A stretch of 64,000 nt of DNA, from contig NZ_BMIK01000006.1 of the NCBI RefSeq assembly GCF_014642075.1, forward strand, positions 124,677 through 188,676, written 5' to 3'. Below the pieces are notes generated by a model, which saw only the letters and a list, made by a program, of their open reading frames with translations, had not been told where the DNA came from and did no database searches. The position numbers were made by a program, and so were the translations under genes. Positions 1 to 7,883 of this stretch are shown here, piece after piece; the first letter of the stretch is position 1, and each line of letters starts with the position of its first letter. Origin of the DNA: Parapedobacter defluvii. GTDB taxonomy: Bacteria > Bacteroidota > Bacteroidia > Sphingobacteriales > Sphingobacteriaceae.

Positions 1-271
1 TCTTCGGAATGTCATACACATCACGCATGTCAAACCAAATGTAGCCGACATGACGTGTATGCCGGATGTGACTTACCTCGAACTCGTTGTCCTCTCGCGT
101 ATCCAGTAAGGTAACACCCTGCTTCATCATCGTTTTTAGGCCATTAACCGTCACCGTAGGCACACTGTGGCGGTATACACTGTTAAGCCGGTCGGCAAAT
201 TCCGGATTCAGGATCGAATCCTGCTGTATATTTCCCCAAATCAGGTGGGCTAGCGCAACTAATTTCCACAT
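1..271 (-). CDS. Rhodanese-like domain protein, N-terminal part (runs off the window)
   Basis: The first 90 codons of a minus-strand gene are visible; the rest lies beyond base 1. The visible protein opens with a mostly hydrophobic segment (LVALAHLIWG) and continues into a rhodanese-type fold start: VTLLDTREDNEFEVSHIRHTR resembles the alpha/beta strand with the conserved Asp-x-Arg and the helix entering the sulfur-transfer domain. The active-site Cys loop would be further along and cannot be checked. Its ATG shares one base with the stop codon of the CstB-like gene upstream, so the two are translationally coupled and probably act together in persulfide/thiosulfate sulfur transfer. The domain call rests on sequence pattern only. 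Confidence 0.6.
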   Translation of the reverse strand, partial: MWKLVALAHLIWGNIQQDSILNPEFADRLNSVYRHSVPTVTVNGLKTMMKQGVTLLDTREDNEFEVSHIRHTRHVGYIWFDMRDVYDIPK

Positions 272-1611
272 CAGTTTGCTCGTTCCAGATCCAAAATGTT
301 CGTACCGATATCTTGTACGGCGATATCGGGCAATGCAGCGGCCAGGATGCTAGAACCAATGGCTGACCGGTAACCTCCTGCGCAGTGCACGGCAATCGGC
401 TTATCTGTAGGAATTTCGTGTATACGCTCGCGTAATTCGGGCAGAGGGATTCGGATGGCCTGTTGGAAGATTGGGTTTGAATCGGATTCTTGACGATTCC
501 GGATATCCACAATCGTATATTCTCCCGGATGGTCTGAAAAATGTTTAAGATCAAACGGAATGGATTGTAAGGAGCCACCAGTGGTAATTAGTGTTGCCTC
601 TATCAGGCGTTCATAGCCGATCTTAGCAGCCTTTTCAAGTAATTTTCCCAGCTCATCTGCGCTGTCAGCCAATAAATAGAACCGTTCATCCGGATTAATG
701 ACAGAACCCAGCCAGGTTTCGAATCGCAAACCGTCCGGTATATTGAATGACCCGGGGAAGTGCCCTGAGCGGAATTGCTCGACCGGACGGCCATCCACGA
801 CAATTGCGTGAGGTTCCATCTCTTGGGGGCCGGTAAGTGCGGGAATCGCCTCAATGCCCGCTAAGAAAGAACCCGCTCCCTGTTTATTCAGCATCACATC
901 GTAGGCAAAATAGTTAGGTACGAAAGGCTGTTGGTCCAGTATCAGGTTAAGGAAGGCTTCTTCACTCATGGGCTGTAGGGCATAATTTTCGCGGATTTCC
1001 CTGCCAATTGTACTGTGCAGGTCGTTACCGATATTTTTTCCGCACAGCGAACCCGGCCCATGGGTGGGATAGACCAAAACGTCGTGTGGAAGCTTCATCA
1101 ATTTGGTGCGTGTGGTGTGGTACAGCTGTTTGGCCAAAGCTCTGGCTTCGGCGCGAATATTCCCTACATTCTCCCGTAAGTCCGGTCGTCCCACGTCTCC
1201 TACAAATAGTGTATCGCCGGTGAATACTGCGTGGGGCCGTCCGGCTTCATCCAATAGCAGAATGCTGATGCTATCGGGAGAATGACCTGGAGTATGGATG
1301 GCCTGCAGCTGCACATTGCCCAATGGAATGCGGTCATTCTCGTCAAACGGTATATGTGGATATTCAGCGCCAACCAAGCCACTGATGTAAATCGGGGCCT
1401 CGTTCATTTCGTACAGCTCGACATGTGAACTGACAAAATCTGCATGCGGGTGTGTTTCAATGATAGCCGATATGCGTGCGTGTTGGCTTGCCGCAAAATC
1501 AAGGTACGGTTTGGGGTTCCGCCCCGGGTCTATCAGCGCTAGTTGGCCTCCACTGATGATGGCATAGGAAGCATGCGCCAGTCCTTTATCGTAAAATTGG
1601 TGTATATTCAT
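271..1611 (-). CDS. CstB-like persulfide dioxygenase-rhodanese fusion
   Basis: 446 residues with three modules. Residues about 1-235 are a metallo-beta-lactamase fold of the ETHE1/persulfide dioxygenase type: THPHADFVSSH (53-63) supplies metal ligands, followed by HTPGHSPDS, FTGDTLFVGDVGR and a YPTHGPGS loop. Residues about 265-350 are a rhodanese domain without an active-site Cys (ADSADELG where the loop should be). Residues about 355-446 are a second rhodanese with the catalytic loop HCAGGYRS. This is the order known for Staphylococcus CstB, which oxidises low-molecular-weight persulfides to thiosulfate. By analogy it would act in the cytoplasm in sulfide detoxification; the exact substrate is inferred. 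It is followed by a coupled rhodanese gene. The ATG at 1611 matches the family's usual N-terminus. Confidence 0.85.
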   Translation of the reverse strand: MNIHQFYDKGLAHASYAIISGGQLALIDPGRNPKPYLDFAASQHARISAIIETHPHADFVSSHVELYEMNEAPIYISGLVGAEYPHIPFDENDRIPLGNVQLQAIHTPGHSPDSISILLLDEAGRPHAVFTGDTLFVGDVGRPDLRENVGNIRAEARALAKQLYHTTRTKLMKLPHDVLVYPTHGPGSLCGKNIGNDLHSTIGREIRENYALQPMSEEAFLNLILDQQPFVPNYFAYDVMLNKQGAGSFLAGIEAIPALTGPQEMEPHAIVVDGRPVEQFRSGHFPGSFNIPDGLRFETWLGSVINPDERFYLLADSADELGKLLEKAAKIGYERLIEATLITTGGSLQSIPFDLKHFSDHPGEYTIVDIRNRQESDSNPIFQQAIRIPLPELRERIHEIPTDKPIAVHCAGGYRSAIGSSILAAALPDIAVQDIGTNILDLERAN

Positions 1612-1631
1612 CTATGTGGGCGTTTAGGAAA

Positions 1632-1639
1632 CAAAGATA
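1632..1639 (-). promoter_or_regulatory. Bacteroidetes -7 box for the CstB-like gene
   Basis: TATCTTTG on the minus strand fits the Bacteroidetes -7 consensus TAnnTTTG and lies 20 bases before the ATG. A convincing -33 TTG is not seen at the expected distance. Confidence 0.45.
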
Positions 1640-1680
1640 GGTAAAATGTTTTTTGGGAATTTAATTTGTAATTTGGCCGC

Positions 1681-2562
1681 ATGAGGTGGAACCGCAAATA
1701 CCTACTATTTTTACCGGGTATCCTGGTAGCGACAGGTGCATGGGCACAAGAAAATATGCTCTTCGGATATGGGCAGCCGAAAGGTAGGATTACTTCCACG
1801 GAAATTAATGAGGCATCGGGATTGATAGGTTCAGCGGAGAATGCCGGCTTTTTTTGGACACACAATGACAGCGGCGACGCGGCACGAATATTTCTAATTG
1901 ATGATTCTGCGCGGCTCCGGGCAACTTATTACCTGCAGGGAATCGTTGCCCGCGATTGGGAAGACATTGCGATGGTGAAACGCTCGGAGCGAAATTACCT
2001 GCTGGTGGGAGACATCGGTGACAATAAGAACCGGTATCCATTTGTTTATGTACATCTGTTTGAGGAACCTACAGGAAACGGGGCGACCAAACGTATTGAC
2101 ACAATTCCCAAGGAAAACATCACCACCTTTGTAATGAAATATGAAGACGGGCCACGCGACGCCGAGTCGCTGTTCTTCGATCCGGTGGACGATTATCTGT
2201 ACGTCATCGGTAAACGAGAGCTTCAGGCAGGAATTTACCGCACTATTCTTCCCGAAATCCCAACGGATACATTGATATTAAAACGTGTCGGCACCATACC
2301 TCACACTTTTGTCACTTCGGCTGATATCCGTGCAGATGGAACGGAGATATTGATGAAAAATCTGTTGGGTGTTTTCTATTGGAACCGGAAACGTACAGAA
2401 TCGGTACCCCAGGCGTTGAAACGGCCGGCTGTTATCCTGCCGTACCGGCCGGAACCGCAAGGCGAGGCCATTGCCTTTTCGCGGGATGGCAAGGGTTATT
2501 ATACCTTAGGCGAATCAGCATTGGGTTTGAATGCAATTTTGTACTTTTACCAGCGACGTTAA
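1681..2562 (+). CDS. Secreted beta-propeller-like protein of unknown function
   Basis: 293 residues beginning with a clear signal peptide (hydrophobic LLFLPGILVATGAWA then AQ), so export to the periplasm or cell surface is likely. The mature part has repeated short strands with turns such as EASGLIGS, WTHNDSGDAARIF, DWEDIAMV, GDIGDNKN, DAESLFFDP and GEAIAFSRDGKGYY, a pattern typical of an SdiA-regulated/esterase-like beta-propeller. No catalytic motif is recognised. The gene stands alone, divergent from the CstB-like gene and 94 bases before the secreted esterase on the same strand, with which it may be co-transcribed. I do not recognise a specific function. Confidence 0.7.
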   Translation: MRWNRKYLLFLPGILVATGAWAQENMLFGYGQPKGRITSTEINEASGLIGSAENAGFFWTHNDSGDAARIFLIDDSARLRATYYLQGIVARDWEDIAMVKRSERNYLLVGDIGDNKNRYPFVYVHLFEEPTGNGATKRIDTIPKENITTFVMKYEDGPRDAESLFFDPVDDYLYVIGKRELQAGIYRTILPEIPTDTLILKRVGTIPHTFVTSADIRADGTEILMKNLLGVFYWNRKRTESVPQALKRPAVILPYRPEPQGEAIAFSRDGKGYYTLGESALGLNAILYFYQRR

Positions 2563-2656
2563 TATTCCGATGAAACCTACATGAGCTGTTCTCAAAAAAA
2601 ATGCGAATAAATTCGCTCATGCAAGCTTCATTGCCACTTAATAACAATTTATTCGA

Positions 2657-3469
2657 ATGAAAAATTACTTACTACTCCTGTTGGTCATGTGGTGCGCGAC
2701 AGCTACGCAGGCTGCTCAAGTGGATACAGCCGTTGTGGATAGCCGCGCTATGAACAAAGCCATTAAAACCGTGGTCATTGTACCGGAAAATTATTCCGCA
2801 CTTGATTCGCTGCCCGTGGTGTACTTGCTGCATGGATACAGTGGAAATTATGCGGATTGGGTAAACAAAGCCCCTGAAATAAAGGACCTCGCCGACCGGT
2901 ACCACTTCATCATCGTGTGCCCCGATGGCGGATACGGAAGTTGGTACTGGGACAGTCCGGTGGATCCCTTGTTCCAATACGAGACCTTCGTGTCTAAAGA
3001 ATTGGTGGATTGGGTGGATACCAATTATAAGACCATACGGAACCGGAAAGGACGGGCTATTACGGGATTAAGCATGGGAGGCCACGGCGCGCTGTATCTA
3101 GCCATACGGCATTTGGATGTGTATGGCGCGGGGGGCAGCACAGCGGGAGGTGTGGACATCCGTCCTTTTCCACTCAACTGGGACATGGCCAAACGGCTGG
3201 GTAGTTACGCAGACAATCCGGAAAGATGGGAGAAGCATACGGTCATCAACCTATTGCACCGGCTTACCCCCGATGCATTGGCACTGGTAATCGATTGCGG
3301 AACGAGTGACTTCTTTTATGGTGTTAATGAGCAACTGCACCGGAAATTGCTGGAAAGGAACATACCACATACCTATATTACCGGACCGGGAGCACATAAC
3401 TGGGAGTATTGGCAACAATCCATCTGCTATCAGCTCTTGTATTTCCATAAATTTTTTGCAGGTAACTAA
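2657..3469 (+). CDS. Secreted alpha/beta-hydrolase, esterase D family
   Basis: 270 residues with a signal peptide (about residues 1-19, ending TQAAQ). The core is the putative esterase family that includes S-formylglutathione hydrolase/esterase D and the feruloyl-esterase domains of xylanases: VVYLLHGYSGN forms the oxyanion-hole strand, GLSMGGHGAL carries the nucleophile Ser, DCGTSDFF a likely acid Asp and GAHNWEYW the catalytic His near the C-terminus. All three catalytic positions are present, so the enzyme should be active. Substrate is not predictable from sequence; secretion suggests an acyl ester from polysaccharide or lipid. The 3' side is followed by about 150 bases and an intrinsic terminator at 3622-3650. 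Confidence 0.82.
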   Translation: MKNYLLLLLVMWCATATQAAQVDTAVVDSRAMNKAIKTVVIVPENYSALDSLPVVYLLHGYSGNYADWVNKAPEIKDLADRYHFIIVCPDGGYGSWYWDSPVDPLFQYETFVSKELVDWVDTNYKTIRNRKGRAITGLSMGGHGALYLAIRHLDVYGAGGSTAGGVDIRPFPLNWDMAKRLGSYADNPERWEKHTVINLLHRLTPDALALVIDCGTSDFFYGVNEQLHRKLLERNIPHTYITGPGAHNWEYWQQSICYQLLYFHKFFAGN

Positions 3470-3621
3470 TGGATGCTGTTTCTTTAGGTTCGATTTGATT
3501 AACAGGAAGTTACAGTGATTGACTAAAAAATACTGACTTTTTTGAATAAATTACTTGACAAAGTCAACTAATTTTCCATATTTTTATTGCGCAAACCGAC
3601 TAATTATAAACTTAAACAGGT

Positions 3622-3650
3622 CCCGGTTATTTCAGTAACCGGGGCTTTTT
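3622..3650 (+). terminator. Rho-independent terminator
   Basis: Stem CCCGGTTA (3622-3629) pairs with TAACCGGG (3636-3643), loop of six, followed by GCTTTTT. It lies between the esterase gene and the AraC-type gene. It could end the esterase transcript or a short RNA started at a weak promoter near 3555-3586 (TTG, 21 bases, TATTTTTA). Confidence 0.75.
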
Positions 3651-3670
3651 GTTTCTGTTGCGGACCCGGC

Positions 3671-3701
3671 TTGCATATACGGGTCAACTTACCTAAGTTT
3701 G
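3671..3701 (+). promoter_or_regulatory. Promoter of the AraC-type regulator with overlapping dyads
   Basis: TTG (3671-3673), 20 bases, TAAGTTTG (3694-3701) matches the Bacteroidetes -33/-7 pattern. An AACTT-N4-AAGTT dyad (3686-3699) overlaps the -7 box, and GACCCG (3663-3668) with CGGGTC (3680-3685) flanks the -33 box. The start codon follows the -7 box after only seven bases, so the transcript may be almost leaderless. Confidence 0.7.
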
Positions 3702-3708
3702 AAAAAGT

Positions 3709-4575
3709 ATGTTGAAGGCTTCGTTGGAATACATCGACTCTCAGGACGACCATTCGTTTCTGCTGCGTAGGTTTGGGTCGGAAGCATTCGATGCGCCGTA
3801 TCATTTCCATTCTGTCTATGAGCTGACTTACATTGCACGTGGCGCTGGTAAACGGTACATCGGGAGTCATCAGGACGATTTTGGCCCGGGCGATTTGGTA
3901 CTTATCGGTCCGGATATTCCGCATTGCTGGAAGTTAACACAATCCAATCCGTGCGATGCGGGAGCAATTGTAGCTCAATTCTCGGCAAATACACTCGGCA
4001 CCGCTCTATTGGCAAAAAGAGAATTGGGAGAGATCAGCAGACTTCTGCAACGTGCCGAAATTGCTGTCTGTTTTGCAGAATCGATCTCCGGCCAAATCGG
4101 GGAGAGGCTGAAAATATTACATGAAAAAACTGAATTTTATCGCTTTATCGGCTTACTGGAGATTCTCCAACAGCTTTCCGAAGAAGATGCTTATGTGGTA
4201 TTCAACCAACAAAACACCGGTGCTTTACAATCCCCCGGATCGCAGCAGCGCATAAGTCCGGTGTTCGCATATCTTGTTGACAACTTCCGGTACAAGGTTT
4301 CTTTGGAGGAAGCCGCTTCCTTAGCTCATATGACACCCCAGGCCTTTTGCAAATACTTCAAAAAGACCACGCGCAAAACCTTCATGGAAACGGTAATCGA
4401 GTACCGGATCAATTATGCCGCGCAGCAGTTGATCCAGACCGAAAACACCGTGTCCGATATTTCGTATCAGAGTGGATTTTCTGACGTATCGTTTTTCTAT
4501 CGGACATTCAAAAGAAAAATGGGCGTCAGTCCGCTAAATTACCGACGCCATTTTCATGCGACCTTAAAGCAATAA
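3709..4575 (+). CDS. AraC-family transcriptional regulator with cupin sensor domain
   Basis: 288 residues. The N-terminal half (about 20-110) has cupin features: PYHFHSVYELTYI with the metal/ligand-binding His cluster, GPGDLVLIGPDIPHCW as the second cupin box. The C-terminal about 100 residues are the double helix-turn-helix of AraC/XylS proteins (SLEEAASLAHMTPQAFCKYFKK and VSDISYQSGFSDVSFFYRTFK, ending RKMGVSPLNYR). Such regulators usually respond to small sugars or related metabolites and control neighbouring genes. The next gene, a phytanoyl-CoA-type dioxygenase, is convergent and overlaps it by 12 bases, so direct co-transcription is impossible but cross-regulation is plausible. The promoter contains dyads that could bind the protein itself. 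Confidence 0.9.
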   Translation: MLKASLEYIDSQDDHSFLLRRFGSEAFDAPYHFHSVYELTYIARGAGKRYIGSHQDDFGPGDLVLIGPDIPHCWKLTQSNPCDAGAIVAQFSANTLGTALLAKRELGEISRLLQRAEIAVCFAESISGQIGERLKILHEKTEFYRFIGLLEILQQLSEEDAYVVFNQQNTGALQSPGSQQRISPVFAYLVDNFRYKVSLEEAASLAHMTPQAFCKYFKKTTRKTFMETVIEYRINYAAQQLIQTENTVSDISYQSGFSDVSFFYRTFKRKMGVSPLNYRRHFHATLKQ

Positions 4576-5388
4576 CGGGTTCAGATCTGAATCGGCCAAT
4601 GATCCCGGCGTTTTATTGCCAAGCCATGTTTTTAAGTCGTTTTCCTGGAATTGATGCTGCGGCGTTGCAATCCGGGTACCGTCTGCGTAGTAGATAATGG
4701 TCATTACCTCACGCATCCGGTCACTGTGATTTCCTGGCGCATTGTGTATGGTAAAGCCGTTATGCCAGGTCGCGTCACCTGCTTTTAACGCTGCGGGCCG
4801 AACCAGCGGGAATCGATGTTGACGTACATACTGTTCAAACGCATCTTCAGATTCGTCAGAGATTACCAGATCAGATACGGCCCCTTCCCGATGAGATCCG
4901 GAAGCAAAGGTAAGCATGCCCATTTCCGGATTGGGGATGTCAACTAAGGGCATCCACATGGTGACGGTTTTGCGGGTGGCCAATGGCCAGTAATTCTGAT
5001 CCTGGTGCCAAGGTGTTGGTCCTCCACTTGCTTCCTTGAAAAGCGCCTGATCGTGATATAAACGTACATTTTCCACATCCAACAATGCAGCAGCAACATG
5101 CGCAAAACGTTTGGCCAACACAAATTTTTTCACACCCTCATCCACACGCCATAAATTCATAATTTGTAAAAAAGCCCTACCATACGTATCACGTTCGGCA
5201 AGACTCCTTGTTTCCTTGTTGAAACGATCTACGGCTTCACTGATCACACGCCGATAAGCGGTTACCTTTTCTTCGTTGAGCAAATTCAACGTCTGTATAT
5301 GACCATTTTGCCCAAATTCCCGAACCTGTGCATCGCTAATTTCATACCGATCGTTCAAATCGGGTAAAGATTCCAAAGCTGTTTCCAT
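4564..5388 (-). CDS. Phytanoyl-CoA dioxygenase (PhyH) family Fe(II)/2-oxoglutarate oxygenase
   Basis: 274 residues from the ATG at 5388 (a longer TTG start at 5412 is possible but less likely). WHQDQNYWPLA gives the His-x-Asp of the 2-His-1-carboxylate iron site, NGFTIHNAPGNHSDRMREVM gives the distal His and the Arg that binds 2-oxoglutarate, and MWMPLVDIPNPEMGMLTF is the conserved PhyH core strand. The iron and co-substrate ligands are all present, so a hydroxylase is expected; the substrate is unknown. In Bacteroidetes such genes often sit beside AraC regulators and carbohydrate genes. It is convergent with the AraC-type gene, their 3' ends overlapping by 12 bases. Confidence 0.87.
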   Translation of the reverse strand: METALESLPDLNDRYEISDAQVREFGQNGHIQTLNLLNEEKVTAYRRVISEAVDRFNKETRSLAERDTYGRAFLQIMNLWRVDEGVKKFVLAKRFAHVAAALLDVENVRLYHDQALFKEASGGPTPWHQDQNYWPLATRKTVTMWMPLVDIPNPEMGMLTFASGSHREGAVSDLVISDESEDAFEQYVRQHRFPLVRPAALKAGDATWHNGFTIHNAPGNHSDRMREVMTIIYYADGTRIATPQHQFQENDLKTWLGNKTPGSLADSDLNPLLL

Positions 5389-5528
5389 CTGATTGTAGTT
5401 TATTGACAACAAATGAAGGAAACAACCCGGTTGTAAAAAATGAGTAATTTAACCAAATTGTGGATTATGTTGTCCAATTGTTAATGTGGCAAGACTTATT
5501 GTGAACAAGATAAGCGACTAACCGCCCA

Positions 5529-5828
5529 CTATGTATTTCGGTTTCCTTCGATTTCCTGTTGTTGGCGAAGTTGATCCACGTTGTTTTTCACCCCGAAATC
5601 TTCGGTTTTTTCGGCGAAAGCATTTAGCAATTCAGTAATTGCATCCGAATTCTCGGCAGTGCGCTGATAGATATCCGGCAGCACCTTTTCCAAACGGCTG
5701 TCTCCTAATTCGATGTTATCTACTTCGATTTTGCCGATTTTTTCGAGTACGGCTTGACCGCTTCGCCTAAGATCCTCCAGTTCCCGGACGATCTTTTCCA
5801 TCAATTCAAATTTCTTCAATTTATCCAT
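5529..5828 (-). CDS. Small charged protein, predicted coiled coil
   Basis: 99 residues without signal peptide or membrane segment. Heptad-like spacing of Leu/Ile among charged residues in KLKKFELMEKIVRELEDL and in DIYQRTAENSDAITELLNAF suggests mostly helix, possibly a coiled coil. No known family is recognised. The gene follows the 186-residue membrane-anchored gene on the same strand after 89 bases and could share its transcript. The coding reading is supported by codon usage like neighbouring genes and a clean ATG, but the function is open. Confidence 0.6.
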   Translation of the reverse strand: MDKLKKFELMEKIVRELEDLRRSGQAVLEKIGKIEVDNIELGDSRLEKVLPDIYQRTAENSDAITELLNAFAEKTEDFGVKNNVDQLRQQQEIEGNRNT

Positions 5829-5917
5829 AACACCTAATTTTTATTCTGAATAAACAGTAAAAGGAAGAAAAGGTTTGAAGTATCGGGTCACCAACGTTAT
5901 TGCGGTAGGTGGGGATA

Positions 5918-6478
5918 CTACCACACTTTAGCGTCTGGCAAAGCGTAATGGACTGTATCCTGCTGCGTTTGCCAGGGTGCCTGGTGGAATTTCCAGCTTT
6001 CTTTGATCTTGTCAAAACGCCGTCCTATATCTTGTGTTCCCCATTGGTAGGCTATTTTGTATTCCTGACCGTTGTGATGGATCGTTCCAAATACTGTCGG
6101 ATACGACGATCCCGAGACACCATTGGTATACTGTGTCGCTTTTTCTATCCTCAGTTTGGTGCCGGTGGGGAATGAAGTTATTTCCACTAAATCGGGCTCT
6201 GCAAGGTTTTTGCGTTCTTCAACATATTGCCATTGTGGATGCAGGCTATCCAACAAGGTATACGGATACCGGCCATTGGTGTTCATCCTTATATTTTCTT
6301 CAAAAAGGAAGGTTTGACGGTGCAGTGTGACGGTTTGACCCACCCATTCTTTGAAAGGTTTGTTTGTGTTGATATTTGTGGACTTTGTTTTTATCGTAGC
6401 ATAAAGCATAAAAATGAATAGCCCGATCCCTCCACAGAAGACCAATGCGATGATGCCCATTATTTTCTTTGCTGTCAT
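5918..6478 (-). CDS. Membrane-anchored hypothetical protein
   Basis: 186 residues. Residues about 5-28 (IMGIIALVFCGGIGLFIFMLYA) form one transmembrane helix after a short positive N-terminus; the remainder (TNINTNKPFKEWVGQTVTLHR onwards) is soluble and would face the periplasm. Strand-rich stretches such as TKLRIEKATQYTNGV and TVFGTIHHNGQEYKIAYQWG suggest a small beta domain. No family was recognised. It precedes the small coiled-coil gene on the same strand. Confidence 0.6.
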   Translation of the reverse strand: MTAKKIMGIIALVFCGGIGLFIFMLYATIKTKSTNINTNKPFKEWVGQTVTLHRQTFLFEENIRMNTNGRYPYTLLDSLHPQWQYVEERKNLAEPDLVEITSFPTGTKLRIEKATQYTNGVSGSSYPTVFGTIHHNGQEYKIAYQWGTQDIGRRFDKIKESWKFHQAPWQTQQDTVHYALPDAKVW

Positions 6479-6932
6479 TTGTTTTTATCCGTGATTGTTA
6501 TCAAGATCCATCTTGCCGTTTGGATATACGATAGGATGAGGTAAATATCCGCATAAAAAACCAATATAGGCTATGACTCATGATACATGGTGTCTACCTA
6601 TGCACTTTTGGGGATATACAAAGTATCTACAAACTCGCCGAGCGCAATTCTAAAGGTCATTATTGGTCCTTGGCTTAGCCATTTCAATACTTATAAACGG
6701 CAGTGCTAAATATTCGTTGGACTAAAACCTTGCGACGAAAACAGCGGTTTAATTCGTCAGGTAAATGACAACGGGCTCAGTTCTGAGCCCGTTTCATGAT
6801 ACTTTTTAACTTCTTTTCTCGTTTTTTTAGTATGAACCGTCCATGTTTAAAATTTCATTTTTATCACACAGGGAAATGTAAATTTTAAATAGGATAAGCT
6901 CCATCTGACCGATGGAATAAAATTATTTACAG
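6479..6932. other. 454-base intergenic region without an established gene
   Basis: The only firm structure is the perfect inverted repeat at 6771-6792. An open frame 6580-6678 on the plus strand (32 codons, C-terminal part GDIQSIYKLAERNSKGHYW) has a protein-like look and might be the tail of a lost gene, but I recognise no family. No tRNA, promoter pair or mobile-element end was seen. Confidence 0.5.
6771..6792. terminator. Strong hairpin, possible terminator remnant
   Basis: ACGGGCTCAG (6771-6780), TT, CTGAGCCCGT (6783-6792): a perfect 10-base-pair stem with a two-base loop. The plus side is followed by TTTCATGATACTTTTT, so termination on the plus strand is possible though the T-run is interrupted. 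There is no intact gene directly upstream. Confidence 0.5.
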
Positions 6933-7335
6933 ATGAAAGTAAGTGTGGCTATACTGGGCATATCGGCTATTCTATGGAGTCCTGCGAATGGACTTCCCGC
7001 TCCAAAGATCAACCGAAAAACACCGATATGGAAATTTACATTCCGGTTGAAAAATCGAAACTATATGCACGGGTCGTTGGCAATCCTGAAGGCTCTTTGG
7101 TGATCAATTTACACGGGGGGCCGGGAGCTTTTTCAGGATTCGATCGTGAATTTAACCGGGATTTCCTCGAAGACGATTACCTTTTTGTATACCTGGATCA
7201 GCGGGGTGGGGGTTGGAAAATGTCCCAGCGGGCGACAAGGAGTTGCACGTCTTTCCGAACGCTGCCCATAACGTAAACATGGAAGCCACGGAGGCTTATT
7301 ATGCCTGGGTACATTCCTTTTTTGACAAACATTGA
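6933..7335 (+). pseudogene. Decayed alpha/beta-hydrolase (proline iminopeptidase-like), internal deletion and frameshift
   Basis: Three pieces of one exported alpha/beta hydrolase lie in different frames. A signal-peptide-like start (MKVSVAILGISAILWS, from the ATG at 6933) is out of frame with the next piece. That piece is the N-terminal catalytic domain: VINLHGGPGAFSGF is the oxyanion-hole HGGPG motif and VYLDQRGGG the conserved DQRG turn. Soon after, the downstream coding shifts by one frame and picks up a C-terminal segment (GDKELHVFPNAAHNVNME, with the catalytic His; stop at 7333-7335). The nucleophile elbow and the whole cap region are missing, so no active enzyme can be made. CAGGCG-like short repeats (CAGCGGG at 7199 and 7226) lie near the junction. 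Expression of the 100-residue open frame from 6974 is possible but meaningless for catalysis. Confidence 0.8.
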
Positions 7336-7489
7336 CTTTTTCCAATTTTCCCATTTACCCCCCTCGATTGTCGTATCTACCACCAGATAATTAATAGATA
7401 TGCGCTATTTTTGTATCGTAGCATCATCTATCAGAATACCCAAAAACACGTACGGGAAATAGTTGCTTTTTACCTTTAAAAAATAACCA

Positions 7490-7879
7490 ATGAAAAGAAA
7501 AATTTTAAACGTATTGTCTGTATTATTTGGACTTTTGCTAATGAACGGGGGGTTGAGTAAATTCTTTAACTATATGCCTGCTCCCGAAAACCTGCCCGAG
7601 GCAGTGGTAAAAGACAATGCCGCCTTGGCTGAAATTTCGTGGCTGATCCCCTTGATTGCTTCAGCTGAACTGTTGGGAGGGATGCTTATTCTATTTCCCA
7701 AAACAAGGGCATTGGGTGTATTGGTGGTATTTCCTGTTATGGTTGGGGTATTGCTAACGCACATTTTTGTAGCACCAGATGGACTTCCTATCGCATTGGT
7801 AATCTGGGTGATATTACTTTGGATTATTGTTGACAACAAACAAAGATATCGGGCATTGATTGGATACACAAAGAGTTAG
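7490..7879 (+). CDS. DoxX-like small membrane protein
   Basis: 129 residues with four predicted membrane helices: ILNVLSVLFGLLLMNGGLSK, AEISWLIPLIASAELLGGML, LGVLVVFPVMVGVLLTHIF and LPIALVIWVILLWIIVD. The GGLSKFF turn after the first helix and the AELLGG motif in the second are typical of the DoxX/DoxD-like family of inner-membrane proteins, whose role is mostly undefined (some are linked to thiol and oxidative stress). It is followed after four bases by a glyoxalase-fold gene, so the two are very likely co-transcribed. Confidence 0.8.
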   Translation: MKRKILNVLSVLFGLLLMNGGLSKFFNYMPAPENLPEAVVKDNAALAEISWLIPLIASAELLGGMLILFPKTRALGVLVVFPVMVGVLLTHIFVAPDGLPIALVIWVILLWIIVDNKQRYRALIGYTKS

Positions 7880-7883
7880 GGCG

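Noticed and set aside
2580-2622. Hairpin CATGAGC...GCTCATG with inner GCGAAT/ATTCGC after the propeller-protein gene
   Set aside because: The T-run lies on the minus side, where there is no gene to terminate; kept out as unproven.
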